Of a stretch of 42,436 bases of DNA, positions 23,116 through 31,719 are shown piece after piece (position 1 is the first letter of the stretch; every line of letters starts with the position of its first letter). Source of the DNA: a virus; the IMG/VR virus record IMGVR_UViG_3300001371_000001, positions 1 to 42,436 of that record. One strand, written 5' to 3'. The notes below the pieces were generated by a model that did not search any database, was not told the origin of the DNA, and saw only the letters and a program-made list of their open reading frames with translations. The translations under genes and the position numbers were made by a program.

Positions 23116-25215
23116 ATGGCTAATTATGATCCGAAAGACGTATTATTTACTATACCTCAACCAACTGGTAAGGCAGCATATGATCCGAAAGACGTATTAT
23201 TTATGCTGCCTAATCAGCGAAAAACATTAGAAGATATAGGGTCAATTACTGCTGGTGCTATATCAGTTGGACAGGGTATAGAAAGCATGGGCCAAGCAGT
23301 AGGCTTACTTGGTCCTACTGATCCAAATACACAAGTAGCAATGGATGCTCTTAGACGAGAGCATCCTACAGCTACTCGTGTAGGAAGGACAGTAGGTCAA
23401 GCATTGCCTTTTGCTATGATACCTAATTCTTTTCCGTCTGCTATCGCTCGTATTGGCGTCGGTGGGGTATTAGGTGCTGCTGAGGGTGCATTAATATCAA
23501 AGGCAGAAAATCAGGATATAGGAACTGGTGCAGTAGTAGGCGGTGTTGGTAGGGCTACTCTAGAAGCTATTATGCCACCATTACTTAAACTCGGTGGCAG
23601 ACTTATATCTACTGTACTTGGTAGAGCGCCAAAGGGGGCAGTGTTAACTGCTGAAGGACTACCTACACCAGAGTTACAAGCTGCACTTGATAAAGCTGGC
23701 CTATCATTTGATGACTTATCAGAAGAAGCGTATAACTTTATAAAGACAGCTAAACCCGGTACAGACGTAGAACAGTTAGCAAGAGCAGCTAACTTTAAAG
23801 ATGCCGGTATTCCTGCGTTAAAAGGTGATGTTACCCAAAAGACTGCTGATAGGGCTTTTGAAGCTAAAATGGTTCAATCTACAGAAGAGGGCAGTGAGTT
23901 AATTAAAGCCGTAAGGTCTGCACAAAGTAGTGCTTATGAAGAAGCACTACAGAAGAATATTAGTAGAACAGGTGTATCAGAACAGACTGGTAATAGTATT
24001 AAAAATGTAATTGAAAGTCGTAAAACATTACTATCGGAGAAAAAAACAGATTTATATAAGAGAGCAGCAGCAGAAGCTAAAACAGACGGTATAGATCAAA
24101 TACCTATTATACCAGATAGAATAAGAGCAGCTATACCAGATACAGGAATGTTATATAGAGTAAAGACTATAAAAACAAATAATGTAGCATCAGTGCAAGC
24201 GGCATTAGCTGAGTTTGGCATAGATACATCTAAAAAAGCTAAACTATTGTTGGCAAAACGAGGGGTAAAAGTAAAGCCTCTTACTATAGAAAATTTTGAT
24301 GATTTTAGAACAGCCTTAAACCAAGCTGCTCGTGCCGATAAATCCGGAGCTACTGAAGCATTCGTACATCCTATACGAGAAGCGCTGGACTATGAAGCAA
24401 GTGATATAGTAGGTATAGCAAAACAAGCTGGCTTATCTGGTAGAGCGTTAGACACGCTTTTAGAAGCCCGTAAAACTGTTACAGTGCTTAAAACGGAACT
24501 TGACCCTCATGCTACATTGGGTAGACTTATTGCTAAGAAGCCAGGCACTATTGAGCCAGTAGTCGAAGCGAGTCAGGTATATAATGATATCGTTGGGCCG
24601 AATAAGCCTATTGAACGGCTACAGAGAGTAGTTAATCTTGCACAGAAAATGGGAGTAGAGGGCCGGGAGGCTATTGGTAATTTACAAGCTGCTACACTGA
24701 CTGATATCATGGAGGCAGGATTTAAGGCTGAGACTCGTAAAGGGGAAACAGGTAAGCTACTTGGTACAGTTCCTTTTGTTGATCGCATTAACCAGATAGG
24801 GGAAAATAAATTAAAGTTAATCTTTAGTACTCGACCAGATATATACAGAGAACTAAGACAACTTGAGTCATTAGCTAAAGACCTCACAATGCCAGCAGGT
24901 ATTGTGTCTACTAAAGTACCTAAAAAGCCTATGGAGCAAGCACTATATCTACTTCAACGCACAAGACTACTTTCAGTACTTGCTACTGTTAGTGGGGTTC
25001 CTGGTGTAAATAAAGCCGGGGCAAGTGCGCTATTGGCTGAGAGTATAGGAACACTATTACAGAAACAAGGTAACAAGAAAGCTATTGCTGCGGCTATAGC
25101 AGCTAAACCAGAGATAAAGTCTACGGTGGGTTTTTTACAACGTCAGATGCCTTCATTTGCTGCTGCTTTAGGTATAGCAGATTTTGCAGGAGATCAGAAA
25201 AAATGGCAAGAATAA
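23116..25215 (+). CDS. Ejection (internal virion) protein 3, gp16-position
   Basis: 699 aa. It opens with a duplicated short motif, YDPKDVLF, at residues 4-11 and again at 22-29. A long Gly/Ala/Ile-rich amphipathic stretch follows (about 95-150, GVGGVLGAAEGALISK), as expected of a protein that enters membranes. The middle is helical (VSEQTGNSIKNVIESRKTL) and the end is hydrophobic and basic. The gp16-like role in DNA injection is inferred from order and composition. The next gene starts within its last bases. Confidence 0.55.
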   Translation: MANYDPKDVLFTIPQPTGKAAYDPKDVLFMLPNQRKTLEDIGSITAGAISVGQGIESMGQAVGLLGPTDPNTQVAMDALRREHPTATRVGRTVGQALPFAMIPNSFPSAIARIGVGGVLGAAEGALISKAENQDIGTGAVVGGVGRATLEAIMPPLLKLGGRLISTVLGRAPKGAVLTAEGLPTPELQAALDKAGLSFDDLSEEAYNFIKTAKPGTDVEQLARAANFKDAGIPALKGDVTQKTADRAFEAKMVQSTEEGSELIKAVRSAQSSAYEEALQKNISRTGVSEQTGNSIKNVIESRKTLLSEKKTDLYKRAAAEAKTDGIDQIPIIPDRIRAAIPDTGMLYRVKTIKTNNVASVQAALAEFGIDTSKKAKLLLAKRGVKVKPLTIENFDDFRTALNQAARADKSGATEAFVHPIREALDYEASDIVGIAKQAGLSGRALDTLLEARKTVTVLKTELDPHATLGRLIAKKPGTIEPVVEASQVYNDIVGPNKPIERLQRVVNLAQKMGVEGREAIGNLQAATLTDIMEAGFKAETRKGETGKLLGTVPFVDRINQIGENKLKLIFSTRPDIYRELRQLESLAKDLTMPAGIVSTKVPKKPMEQALYLLQRTRLLSVLATVSGVPGVNKAGASALLAESIGTLLQKQGNKKAIAAAIAAKPEIKSTVGFLQRQMPSFAAALGIADFAGDQKKWQE

Positions 25216-26234
25216 TAGACGCATTTACACAGTTCTTTGATAATGCTGGTGATCCATTAGTTAATGGATGGCTATATTTCACTGAGAGTGGTACAAACAA
25301 TACTGAAAAAGATACATATTCTGATCCCGAAGAAACTACACCTAATGAAAACCCTCTTCAATTAGATGCTTCTGGCAGATGTCCTAATGTTTACGGGAGT
25401 GGAATTTATAGGGTCACATCGTTTTATAGCGATGCGATTTTCAGTGGACCCGGAACGCAAATTCAACAGTTTGATCCTGTAGGCCCAACAATACTTGATA
25501 CCCCTCTCATAGAATGGGATGTATTATCAGTATATTCTATAAATCATATTGTGTTAAACTCTACCAGGGATGAGTTCTATAGATCTCTAGTAGAGAATAA
25601 CCAGGGTAATGATCCCACATTAGCCCCTACCAAGTGGGAACGAATAGAGTTCATCAGCTATTGGAATGCCATAAAAATATATGCTTTAGGCGATATAGTA
25701 AAGGCTACTGATGGCAGTATATACTATAGTTTACAAGACTCCAATAGTAACAAAGATCCTTTTACCAATAGTGATTGGTGGGCTTCAAGTAGACAAAGAA
25801 TGTGGGATGTAGCCGTTGAGTATGGGCAATATGAAACTGTAGCATACACAGATGGCACTTTATATAGATCTCTTATTGCTAACAATGTGGGCTATAATCC
25901 TTATGAGGATGATGGGTCCAAATGGCTTCCAGTTATGCCGCCTGTAGCAGTGTTCTCTTTTTCTGGTGGTAGCCAAACACTTGAAGCTAATGCTATAAAT
26001 GAAATAACTGATAGCCTTACATATACTCTACCTGCTGCTGATTCAGTAAGAGCAAATGACTGGCTTGTCGTAGAGATAACAGATAAGTATAGAGCGCAAA
26101 CACCAATGGTGCAGTGTTCTGGTACAGATACAATATCTGATGTAGGCGGTACGGATACTCAAGTATTGTTTAATATGTTACGCAGCACTATAGTAAGGTT
26201 TATTTCTAATGGTGTGGATGATTGGAGAATGTAA
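25203..26234 (+). CDS. Tailspike-type protein with head-binding domain, 343 aa
   Basis: Residues 1-95 match the head-binding domain of P22-type tailspikes: AFTQFFDNAGDPLVNGWLYF, then ETTPNENPLQLDASGRCPNVYG and GIYRVTSFYSD. This domain clips the spike onto the tail hub. The remaining 250 residues contain two Trp-rich carbohydrate-binding-like segments (SLVENNQGNDPTLAPTKWE, SLQDSNSNKDPFTNSDWWA) similar to chitin-binding modules, and a beta end. There is no long beta-helix or endoglycanase domain as in P22 gp9. GGAG precedes ATG. Confidence 0.7.
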   Translation: MARIIDAFTQFFDNAGDPLVNGWLYFTESGTNNTEKDTYSDPEETTPNENPLQLDASGRCPNVYGSGIYRVTSFYSDAIFSGPGTQIQQFDPVGPTILDTPLIEWDVLSVYSINHIVLNSTRDEFYRSLVENNQGNDPTLAPTKWERIEFISYWNAIKIYALGDIVKATDGSIYYSLQDSNSNKDPFTNSDWWASSRQRMWDVAVEYGQYETVAYTDGTLYRSLIANNVGYNPYEDDGSKWLPVMPPVAVFSFSGGSQTLEANAINEITDSLTYTLPAADSVRANDWLVVEITDKYRAQTPMVQCSGTDTISDVGGTDTQVLFNMLRSTIVRFISNGVDDWRM

Positions 26235-27119
26235 ATGACTATAGAATTAATCAGTAAGATCCCACAAGTTAACACAGGATATCTATATCCAACAATATCA
26301 CCGGCTGTATTAGGGTCAAAAGCAAGTTCATCCTTTGGTTTAGCCGATATAGTACCTGGTTTTGCTGGTAATGGTGATTATATAAAATTACCCTATACAG
26401 GTGAAACTACGCTATATTACTATTCAAACGCTAATGTACTACTTTGGTCAAAAGCTGTAACATCTATACATGCAAACTGTGACTTATGGGTTGGGTTTAC
26501 CTATGATAATATAGATAATATTATATACGGCGTGGCAGTAGATACAGGAACTTCGCCTTATACGTATTATACATTTTCTATTAACAGTGCTGGAACTATA
26601 ACTAATATAGGTAATGCTGTACCATTAGCCTCTTATACTGCTGCTTGGGTAACACAAGTATCAGTCGGGGGTTCTTCTTTAATACAAAGAGTATCCCCCG
26701 GTTCTGGTAATTTAAAATTACGTTCCACAACTCAAACTGGCGGTTTAGAATGTGAGCTTTCTATAATAAATGGTGTTTTTACATCACAACCGACAACAAT
26801 ATATGATGGGTATTCTTTCTACTTTATGTGTGGTTATAAAAACTCTAATGGTGTAAGTATAGGAGGATTTATAGTACAACCAACTGGAGCATTAGTACAG
26901 ATATCCAAAAGATATCCTGTGCGCATAGTATTACCTTATACTTGTGGTGTACCATCGCATTCTTATGATGGGCATGGATTAAAGCCTATAGTTTGGGGAG
27001 ACTATATAGCCTTGGTAAGTGTGCATAATTACCCTTATATTTTTGGCCCGGTATTGTTTGATAGGACTGAGTTTGACGCATGGATGGACGACTTGGCAGA
27101 AGTAGCTGGAATTAACTAA
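26235..27119 (+). CDS. Putative distal tail protein, 294 aa
   Basis: Follows the head-binding protein by one base with GGAGAATGTAA before ATG. The chain is beta-rich with Tyr, Thr and Gly throughout and no motif I can name. Its place at the end of the late operon, after an adaptor protein with no enzymatic body, suggests a receptor-binding or host-range protein. It is followed by the convergent terminator. Confidence 0.5.
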   Translation: MTIELISKIPQVNTGYLYPTISPAVLGSKASSSFGLADIVPGFAGNGDYIKLPYTGETTLYYYSNANVLLWSKAVTSIHANCDLWVGFTYDNIDNIIYGVAVDTGTSPYTYYTFSINSAGTITNIGNAVPLASYTAAWVTQVSVGGSSLIQRVSPGSGNLKLRSTTQTGGLECELSIINGVFTSQPTTIYDGYSFYFMCGYKNSNGVSIGGFIVQPTGALVQISKRYPVRIVLPYTCGVPSHSYDGHGLKPIVWGDYIALVSVHNYPYIFGPVLFDRTEFDAWMDDLAEVAGIN

Positions 27120-27191
27120 TAAAATCAGATACTTTTATTTCGATTTTTAGGCACCTATTTTTTAAGCCCATACTCAAGTATTGGCCTAACC

Positions 27192-27230
27192 AAAAAAGCC
27201 CTGCCAGTGGCAAACTGGAAGGGCTTTTTT
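27192..27230. terminator. Bidirectional rho-independent terminator between late and early operons
   Basis: AAAAAAGCCCT, a mismatch, CCAGT, a GGCAA loop, ACTGG, then AGGGCTTTTTT form a long stem with A-run and T-run ends. It stops the plus-strand late operon (last stop 27119) and the minus-strand replication operon (last stop 27248). Confidence 0.93.
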
Positions 27231-27247
27231 GTCCAGTATCTTAAAGA

Positions 27248-27691
27248 CTAAAGCGTATATGTTTTATAGATTAAACCGTTGAAGTTTTTAAGTAGTAATG
27301 ATGCTAACTCTTCACTTTCACTGGCGTTATCCTTATGTAGTTCTTGGCAGTATATAAATTTTATCTGCTTACGTAATAGTATAGTAGCACAACTGGAGCA
27401 TGGATGGCCACCGTATACATACACCCTACATCCTGCTATATTAGGCACTTGTATAATAGCCACTAACTCCGCGCACAGTGATTTATCAAACATTGCAAAA
27501 GCTGCTTCTGTATTCTTGATCTTATTGAATATGCTACTACCATCAGGGCAGCCGTTATAACCTGTACCTACTACACCAAAATCGGGAGTAGTTATAACAC
27601 ATCCTACCTTATTAGTCTTATTGCTCCATTGGGCTATATGTTGGGCTAACCCAAGCATCCTTTCATCCCACTTACTTGTACGTGTTTCCAT
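27248..27691 (-). CDS. dCMP/cytidine deaminase-like zinc protein
   Basis: 147 aa of the cytidine/deoxycytidylate deaminase superfamily, which makes dUMP or uridine nucleotides by hydrolytic deamination. The fold opens with KVGCVITTPDFGVVGTGYNGCPDG. The catalytic motif is C73-A74-E75 instead of the HAE of dCMP deaminases, and PCSSC (97-101) provides the second metal pair. The Cys/Cys/Cys set is like that of cytidine deaminases. ATG at 27691 follows GGAGGGAGACTA. It overlaps the helicase gene by 20 bases and ends the early operon. Confidence 0.8.
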   Translation of the reverse strand: METRTSKWDERMLGLAQHIAQWSNKTNKVGCVITTPDFGVVGTGYNGCPDGSSIFNKIKNTEAAFAMFDKSLCAELVAIIQVPNIAGCRVYVYGGHPCSSCATILLRKQIKFIYCQELHKDNASESEELASLLLKNFNGLIYKTYTL

Positions 27692-29036
27692 TAGTCTCCC
27701 TCCTTAGATAGTCTAATAGTTTCTGCATTGAAAACTGTTTTGCTGCTAATACCTGAGCGACATAGTTATCAATAGTTTTATCAATTAGAATATGATTGAT
27801 AACTACTGTACCTACTTGCCCTGATCTATGTATCCTTTTGTTAAACTGTAGATACTGTTCTAAACTCCAAGGTAGGCAATACCATACTATACACCGTCCA
27901 CCAGATTGAAGGTTAACGCCATGGCCCATAGAAGCAGGATGGCATAATAGTAATGGTATCTCTCCTCTATTCCATTGCCTTATATAGTTAGTAGCATCCG
28001 TTGCACTCGTACCACCAGCTATAACAGGTGCATCTGGAAAAGCCTTGTGAATCATAACTACATCATGCTTATACTGAACAGCACACAATATAGGCTGTCC
28101 TGTTTCCTCTACCACTTCTTTAAGTCTATCGAGCTTGAGAGTGTGTAATTCAGTAGTAGCCTTTTCTCCTTCTGCATTAATACCATATAAGAACCCCTGT
28201 AGAAATTGGCGTAACTTCTGGCTGAGTGATGCTGCATTGAAGGCTACATGATCAATATCACCTATGGTTAGGATCAAGTCCTCGCGTAGCTCATTATACA
28301 ATTCCTTATATTTATCTGGTAAGGCTATTTTAAGCGTGTTGTAGATTATAGGCGGTAAGTCTACACTATCCCTTTCGTCTAATCTGAATGTATGCGGGGC
28401 TACTTTCTTATATATCTCCTCCTCTTCTTCTGGCTTAATCTTATAAGTATAAGCCTTGAACGGGTCTTGGTAAAAATAGGTTGATTTATAGTCTGTTAAT
28501 GACCCAAATATAGGTTCATCTATTAGCCAAGTATATTGTGACCATAACTCTAATAATGAATTAGGTGATGGAGTGCCACTAAGAATTGTCCTATATGTAG
28601 GAAATAATACTCTTAAAGCCTTTAAATATTTAAATCGTTTAGTAGAAGGGTCTTTAACCATAGACCCTTCATCTAAGACACATATATCAAACGGTGGTTT
28701 TTTCTTAGCCTTTACCAGTGCTGCCATCGTATTATAGATGAAAGGAATAGACTCGTAATTAGTTATATACACATCCACTTTGCTATTTATGGCTTTAACT
28801 TTGTCCTTACCATGTATGATAGCATATGACAAAGGCAAATTCCATTTAGCAATCTCATCTGGCCAAGTAGTGTATGCTGCTCTTAGAGGGGCTATTACTA
28901 AAGCCGGTCTATTGATTTTATGTAGAGCATGTAACACTATGGCAGTTTTGCCTGTTCCCATATCCGCTGCGAAGTATGCTCTTGGATTATCCAACCAAAA
29001 TTTAATACCACGATGTTGACATGCTCTAAGTTTCAA
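27672..29036 (-). CDS. SNF2-type DEAD/DEAH helicase (TTG start)
   Basis: A 454-aa superfamily 2 helicase/translocase, likely acting in replication or recombination. Walker A is ADMGTGKT (24-31), motif II is DEGS (122-125), motif III is LSGTPSP (152-158), and the C-terminal lobe has GHGVNLQSGGRCIVW and motif VI QFNKRIHRSGQ. The start is TTG at 29036, seven bases after GAGGT; no in-frame ATG lies before the ATPase motifs. Such short SNF2 proteins are standard in this phage replication cassette. Confidence 0.88.
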   Translation of the reverse strand: MKLRACQHRGIKFWLDNPRAYFAADMGTGKTAIVLHALHKINRPALVIAPLRAAYTTWPDEIAKWNLPLSYAIIHGKDKVKAINSKVDVYITNYESIPFIYNTMAALVKAKKKPPFDICVLDEGSMVKDPSTKRFKYLKALRVLFPTYRTILSGTPSPNSLLELWSQYTWLIDEPIFGSLTDYKSTYFYQDPFKAYTYKIKPEEEEEIYKKVAPHTFRLDERDSVDLPPIIYNTLKIALPDKYKELYNELREDLILTIGDIDHVAFNAASLSQKLRQFLQGFLYGINAEGEKATTELHTLKLDRLKEVVEETGQPILCAVQYKHDVVMIHKAFPDAPVIAGGTSATDATNYIRQWNRGEIPLLLCHPASMGHGVNLQSGGRCIVWYCLPWSLEQYLQFNKRIHRSGQVGTVVINHILIDKTIDNYVAQVLAAKQFSMQKLLDYLRRETNGNTYK

Positions 29037-29038
29037 GT

Positions 29039-29263
29039 TTATACCTCACGTAGTTTATTTAGTAGTCTTGAATAGTATTTAGTTATAGCATTTATACGAT
29101 CTTGAGCATATGCCGTAGCTACTCTATCATAGTCAAAGCCTGTATATGTTCCTTCTATTACACTTATAAGGATTCTATTACATATACAGCCTATATAGAT
29201 AGAGTATGGCATTATCTCATTCCTGTATGCCTTTTGTATAGCTTTATATACTGCTTTATCCAT
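29039..29263 (-). CDS. Hypothetical protein, 74 aa
   Basis: Starts ATG at 29263, overlapping the ligase stop as TAATG, with AGGTGG eight bases before; the earlier GTG at 29275 lies inside the ligase. A helical, basic, Tyr-rich protein (DKAVYKAIQKAYRNEIMPY) with no recognised family. Its stop lies two bases before the TTG of the helicase and carries that gene's ribosome site. Confidence 0.6.
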   Translation of the reverse strand: MDKAVYKAIQKAYRNEIMPYSIYIGCICNRILISVIEGTYTGFDYDRVATAYAQDRINAITKYYSRLLNKLREV

Positions 29264-30054
29264 TATATATCCCACCTAAATCCTATAAATTTTGGTTGAC
29301 GTAAAGAACCAGATGGTAGCTCATCTTTATAAGACACTGTTATATATTTGCCTATGTAGTCGTCAGGATATAGGTATATCTTCTCTCGTAGCTTGTTATC
29401 AAGACCAACGCCCATACCTACCTTCACTTCTACACCATTATGTTCTGCTATCATAGCGCCCATCATGCCTTGCAGTTTTCCTTTACCCTCAAGCACTGCC
29501 ACTATCTTACACTCTGTTTTCTTATCTGGTACTATCTTCTGGACTTGCCATTTCTTGCCACCATAATAAGTAGAGTGTGCGTACTTTATAACTACTCCTT
29601 CATGCCCTGCTGTAAGTACTTTCTCTACAAATGCTTCCAGTTCATCTTTATTAGTAAGCAAGTGTGCCTTTAAGGGATGAACATGTGATAATTTATGCCC
29701 ATTTAGCTCATTCATGTATGTTTTATATCTTACGCGAAATCCTCCTACATATTCTGATTCTGAAGGTGCATCGAATACATAGAACACACAATCAGGCGTA
29801 CTCTCTGGTCCTCTTAGCATGCCACTCATAGTATGAAATGGCACATCTGGTATCTTTAACTCGCCATCATAATCAGGAAATATACTCAACTGTTCTTGTA
29901 GATGTTCAAGGCCAGTTACGATATTGCCACTTCTGGTATAGAATTGTTTAGTCTTACCATCCCATCTACCAAAGATACCATCAATCTTTACTTGCCCATA
30001 GACAGGATACTCTACCTTAGTCGGACTATAGGACTTACACTGCATGATCTCCAT
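29263..30054 (-). CDS. ATP-dependent DNA ligase
   Basis: 263 aa. The nucleotidyltransferase domain shows motif I GQVKIDG with catalytic Lys23, motif III region FYVFDAPSE, motif IV HEGVVIKY and motif V VQKIVPDKKTECK. The end (SLRQPKFIGFRWDI) is the small OB domain with motif VI-like residues. Such minimal ligases seal nicks in phage DNA. ATG at 30054 overlaps the DUF2800 stop (TAATG) with GGAGG six bases before it. Confidence 0.88.
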   Translation of the reverse strand: MEIMQCKSYSPTKVEYPVYGQVKIDGIFGRWDGKTKQFYTRSGNIVTGLEHLQEQLSIFPDYDGELKIPDVPFHTMSGMLRGPESTPDCVFYVFDAPSESEYVGGFRVRYKTYMNELNGHKLSHVHPLKAHLLTNKDELEAFVEKVLTAGHEGVVIKYAHSTYYGGKKWQVQKIVPDKKTECKIVAVLEGKGKLQGMMGAMIAEHNGVEVKVGMGVGLDNKLREKIYLYPDDYIGKYITVSYKDELPSGSLRQPKFIGFRWDI

Positions 30055-31223
30055 TACTTTACCTCCACATATTTAGAGAACACTTCTTTAGCACTAAGTT
30101 TGTTCATAGCTGGCCGCCTGTCATTGTCTGGCACAAGTACAGGATTACCAGTAGACTTAGCCCATAGTTTGTTGAACTCATCATCTTTCTTAAGATTCTT
30201 GTCCAGTTTCTCTATCTGTGCAACGGACTGGAATGTAGTCTTAAATAGATCCTCAAAACTAAAAGGTGCTTCCCCTGATTCGGTCTTATCCATCAGCCAT
30301 GTTCGTGCTGCATCCTCGTCTACCCAATTACGCAATGACCGACCCTCTACTACCTTATACCCTATCAACCCCTCTGGTGACATAGCGGCCTTGAGTGCCT
30401 CTGCTCTGAGGTCTTTAGCAAAAGCATTAATTTCGTCTATCTTATCAAGCAGTGGCATAAGTTCTGCCACTGGTACAGTAGTACATTCTGGCTCGATATA
30501 TTTCTTGAATATATCTTTTGCCATGTTGTGTATATTGTCTGCACGAGCTTTACATATAGGCCCAACACACCATCTACACTGGTCTATACCAGGATTGAAA
30601 GAAGCATCAGTATTACGAGATTCAAGTATAGCTGGCCTAAGTACGTCACCGTACCAATACATAAGATAGTCTTTGTTGGTACTCCATGAGGTAGCATAAT
30701 CAAGCCTTGGTTGTACTATATGTAGTACCACTTTATGTTCTTCATTCAATGCGCCAAGGGCATAAGCCATGAGTTGAGTATTCTCTTCAACATACACAGG
30801 TATCCCTGCTCCGAATTTCCAATCAATAACATCAACCCTATTGGTAGAGCGTATTATCACATCAGATATACCAGAACATTCGGGTAGGCTCAAATGATTA
30901 AGAGTTGTAAATGTTTCAAACTCTATCGACTTGACTTCTGATACGAGTTTTAGTTCTCGCATAAGCGATTCCACATATTCCAGACAGTCGTTTATACAGC
31001 CCTTCTGTTCCGTGGTTAGGGCTATTCCTATACTACCTTCCACATGCAGATCAGGTCTATAGAGTTTTGTTAGCTCGTATGTAGTTACACCATGAAGCAT
31101 CGTTCCTTCATCAGCATACACAGAAGAGGATTTAGCCTTGTATTCTTTTACCATGCGTCTACTGGCAGGGCATAGGATTACACGTTTTAACTGTGACGGC
31201 GAGCATTCGGCATGTTCTGACAT
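30054..31223 (-). CDS. DUF2800 protein, PD-(D/E)XK nuclease-like
   Basis: 389 aa. The N-terminus SPSQLKRVILCPASRRM is typical of DUF2800, and the RecB/Cas4-like core is visible as VDVIDWKFGAG then TQLMAYALG. A later Cys set (CRWCVGPICKA) could hold metal. Members accompany DUF2815 ssDNA-binding protein in phage replication cassettes and are thought to process DNA ends. ATG at 31223, eight bases after GGAGG, is preferred over the ATG at 31238 that overlaps this ribosome site. Confidence 0.85.
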   Translation of the reverse strand: MSEHAECSPSQLKRVILCPASRRMVKEYKAKSSSVYADEGTMLHGVTTYELTKLYRPDLHVEGSIGIALTTEQKGCINDCLEYVESLMRELKLVSEVKSIEFETFTTLNHLSLPECSGISDVIIRSTNRVDVIDWKFGAGIPVYVEENTQLMAYALGALNEEHKVVLHIVQPRLDYATSWSTNKDYLMYWYGDVLRPAILESRNTDASFNPGIDQCRWCVGPICKARADNIHNMAKDIFKKYIEPECTTVPVAELMPLLDKIDEINAFAKDLRAEALKAAMSPEGLIGYKVVEGRSLRNWVDEDAARTWLMDKTESGEAPFSFEDLFKTTFQSVAQIEKLDKNLKKDDEFNKLWAKSTGNPVLVPDNDRRPAMNKLSAKEVFSKYVEVK

Positions 31224-31387
31224 TATTTTTTCCTCCATCTAAAAAGTATAATAGTAACCCCAGGCAGTTTAATATAGAATCTACGAGAACCCTCTGTAAG
31301 CACATTCATAAACCGGAACATACCACTAAAAGGATTATAGAAATTGATATAGCCCCAACCTTTTTTAGTACGTTTAGTGAATTTCAT
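31223..31387 (-). CDS. Hypothetical basic protein, 54 aa
   Basis: MKFTKRTKKGWGYINFYNP to ILFRWRKK. A strongly basic, aromatic peptide. The start is ATG at 31387, coupled by ATGA to the stop of the DUF5664 gene, and AGGAGG lies five bases before it. Its stop overlaps the DUF2800 ATG (TAATG). Basic and flanked by nucleic-acid enzymes, it may bind nucleic acid; no family recognised. Confidence 0.7.
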   Translation of the reverse strand: MKFTKRTKKGWGYINFYNPFSGMFRFMNVLTEGSRRFYIKLPGVTIILFRWRKK

Positions 31388-31719
31388 TCTACCCTCCTAT
31401 TGTCTACTCCAATACCCTTATCTATAGTATGTAATATAGCTAACAATGAAAATATAGCCCCTCCCAAGTGATGCTTCTTAACGCCTACTTTTTCGGCGTC
31501 TTTATCATAGTCCTCCTTATCATAGTAGAATGATATTATATGCCGAAACGCCGCATCAACCATTTTAGATACTTCAAATCCCCTTCTCCATGATTCCCTT
31601 TCATACTTTATGCAACCTTCTTCATACGCAGGGCATACATACTTAATAAGCACATCCATAGGTAACAAAGACGCCCTTGGTTTGGCCTCTTCTTTATCAT
31701 TCTTCGGCGCTAATGTCAT
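31384..31719 (-). CDS. DUF5664 (dATP/dGTP diphosphohydrolase N-terminal-like) protein
   Basis: 111 aa. The chain matches DUF5664: KPRASLLPMDVLIKYVCPAY then EEGCIKYERESWRRG, MVDAAFRHIISF, and HHLGGAIFSLLAIL. These small helical proteins are common in phage replication operons; related domains occur in nucleotide-diphosphatases that clear dNTPs or modified nucleotides, but activity is not shown. ATG at 31719 follows GGGGAGGTAATAGA and overlaps the primase stop. Confidence 0.75.
   Translation of the reverse strand: MTLAPKNDKEEAKPRASLLPMDVLIKYVCPAYEEGCIKYERESWRRGFEVSKMVDAAFRHIISFYYDKEDYDKDAEKVGVKKHHLGGAIFSLLAILHTIDKGIGVDNRRVE

Noticed and set aside
29902-30669. Plus-strand frame (255 aa) opposite ligase and DUF2800
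   Set aside because: Antisense to two well-supported enzymes; low-complexity Ser/Leu composition.
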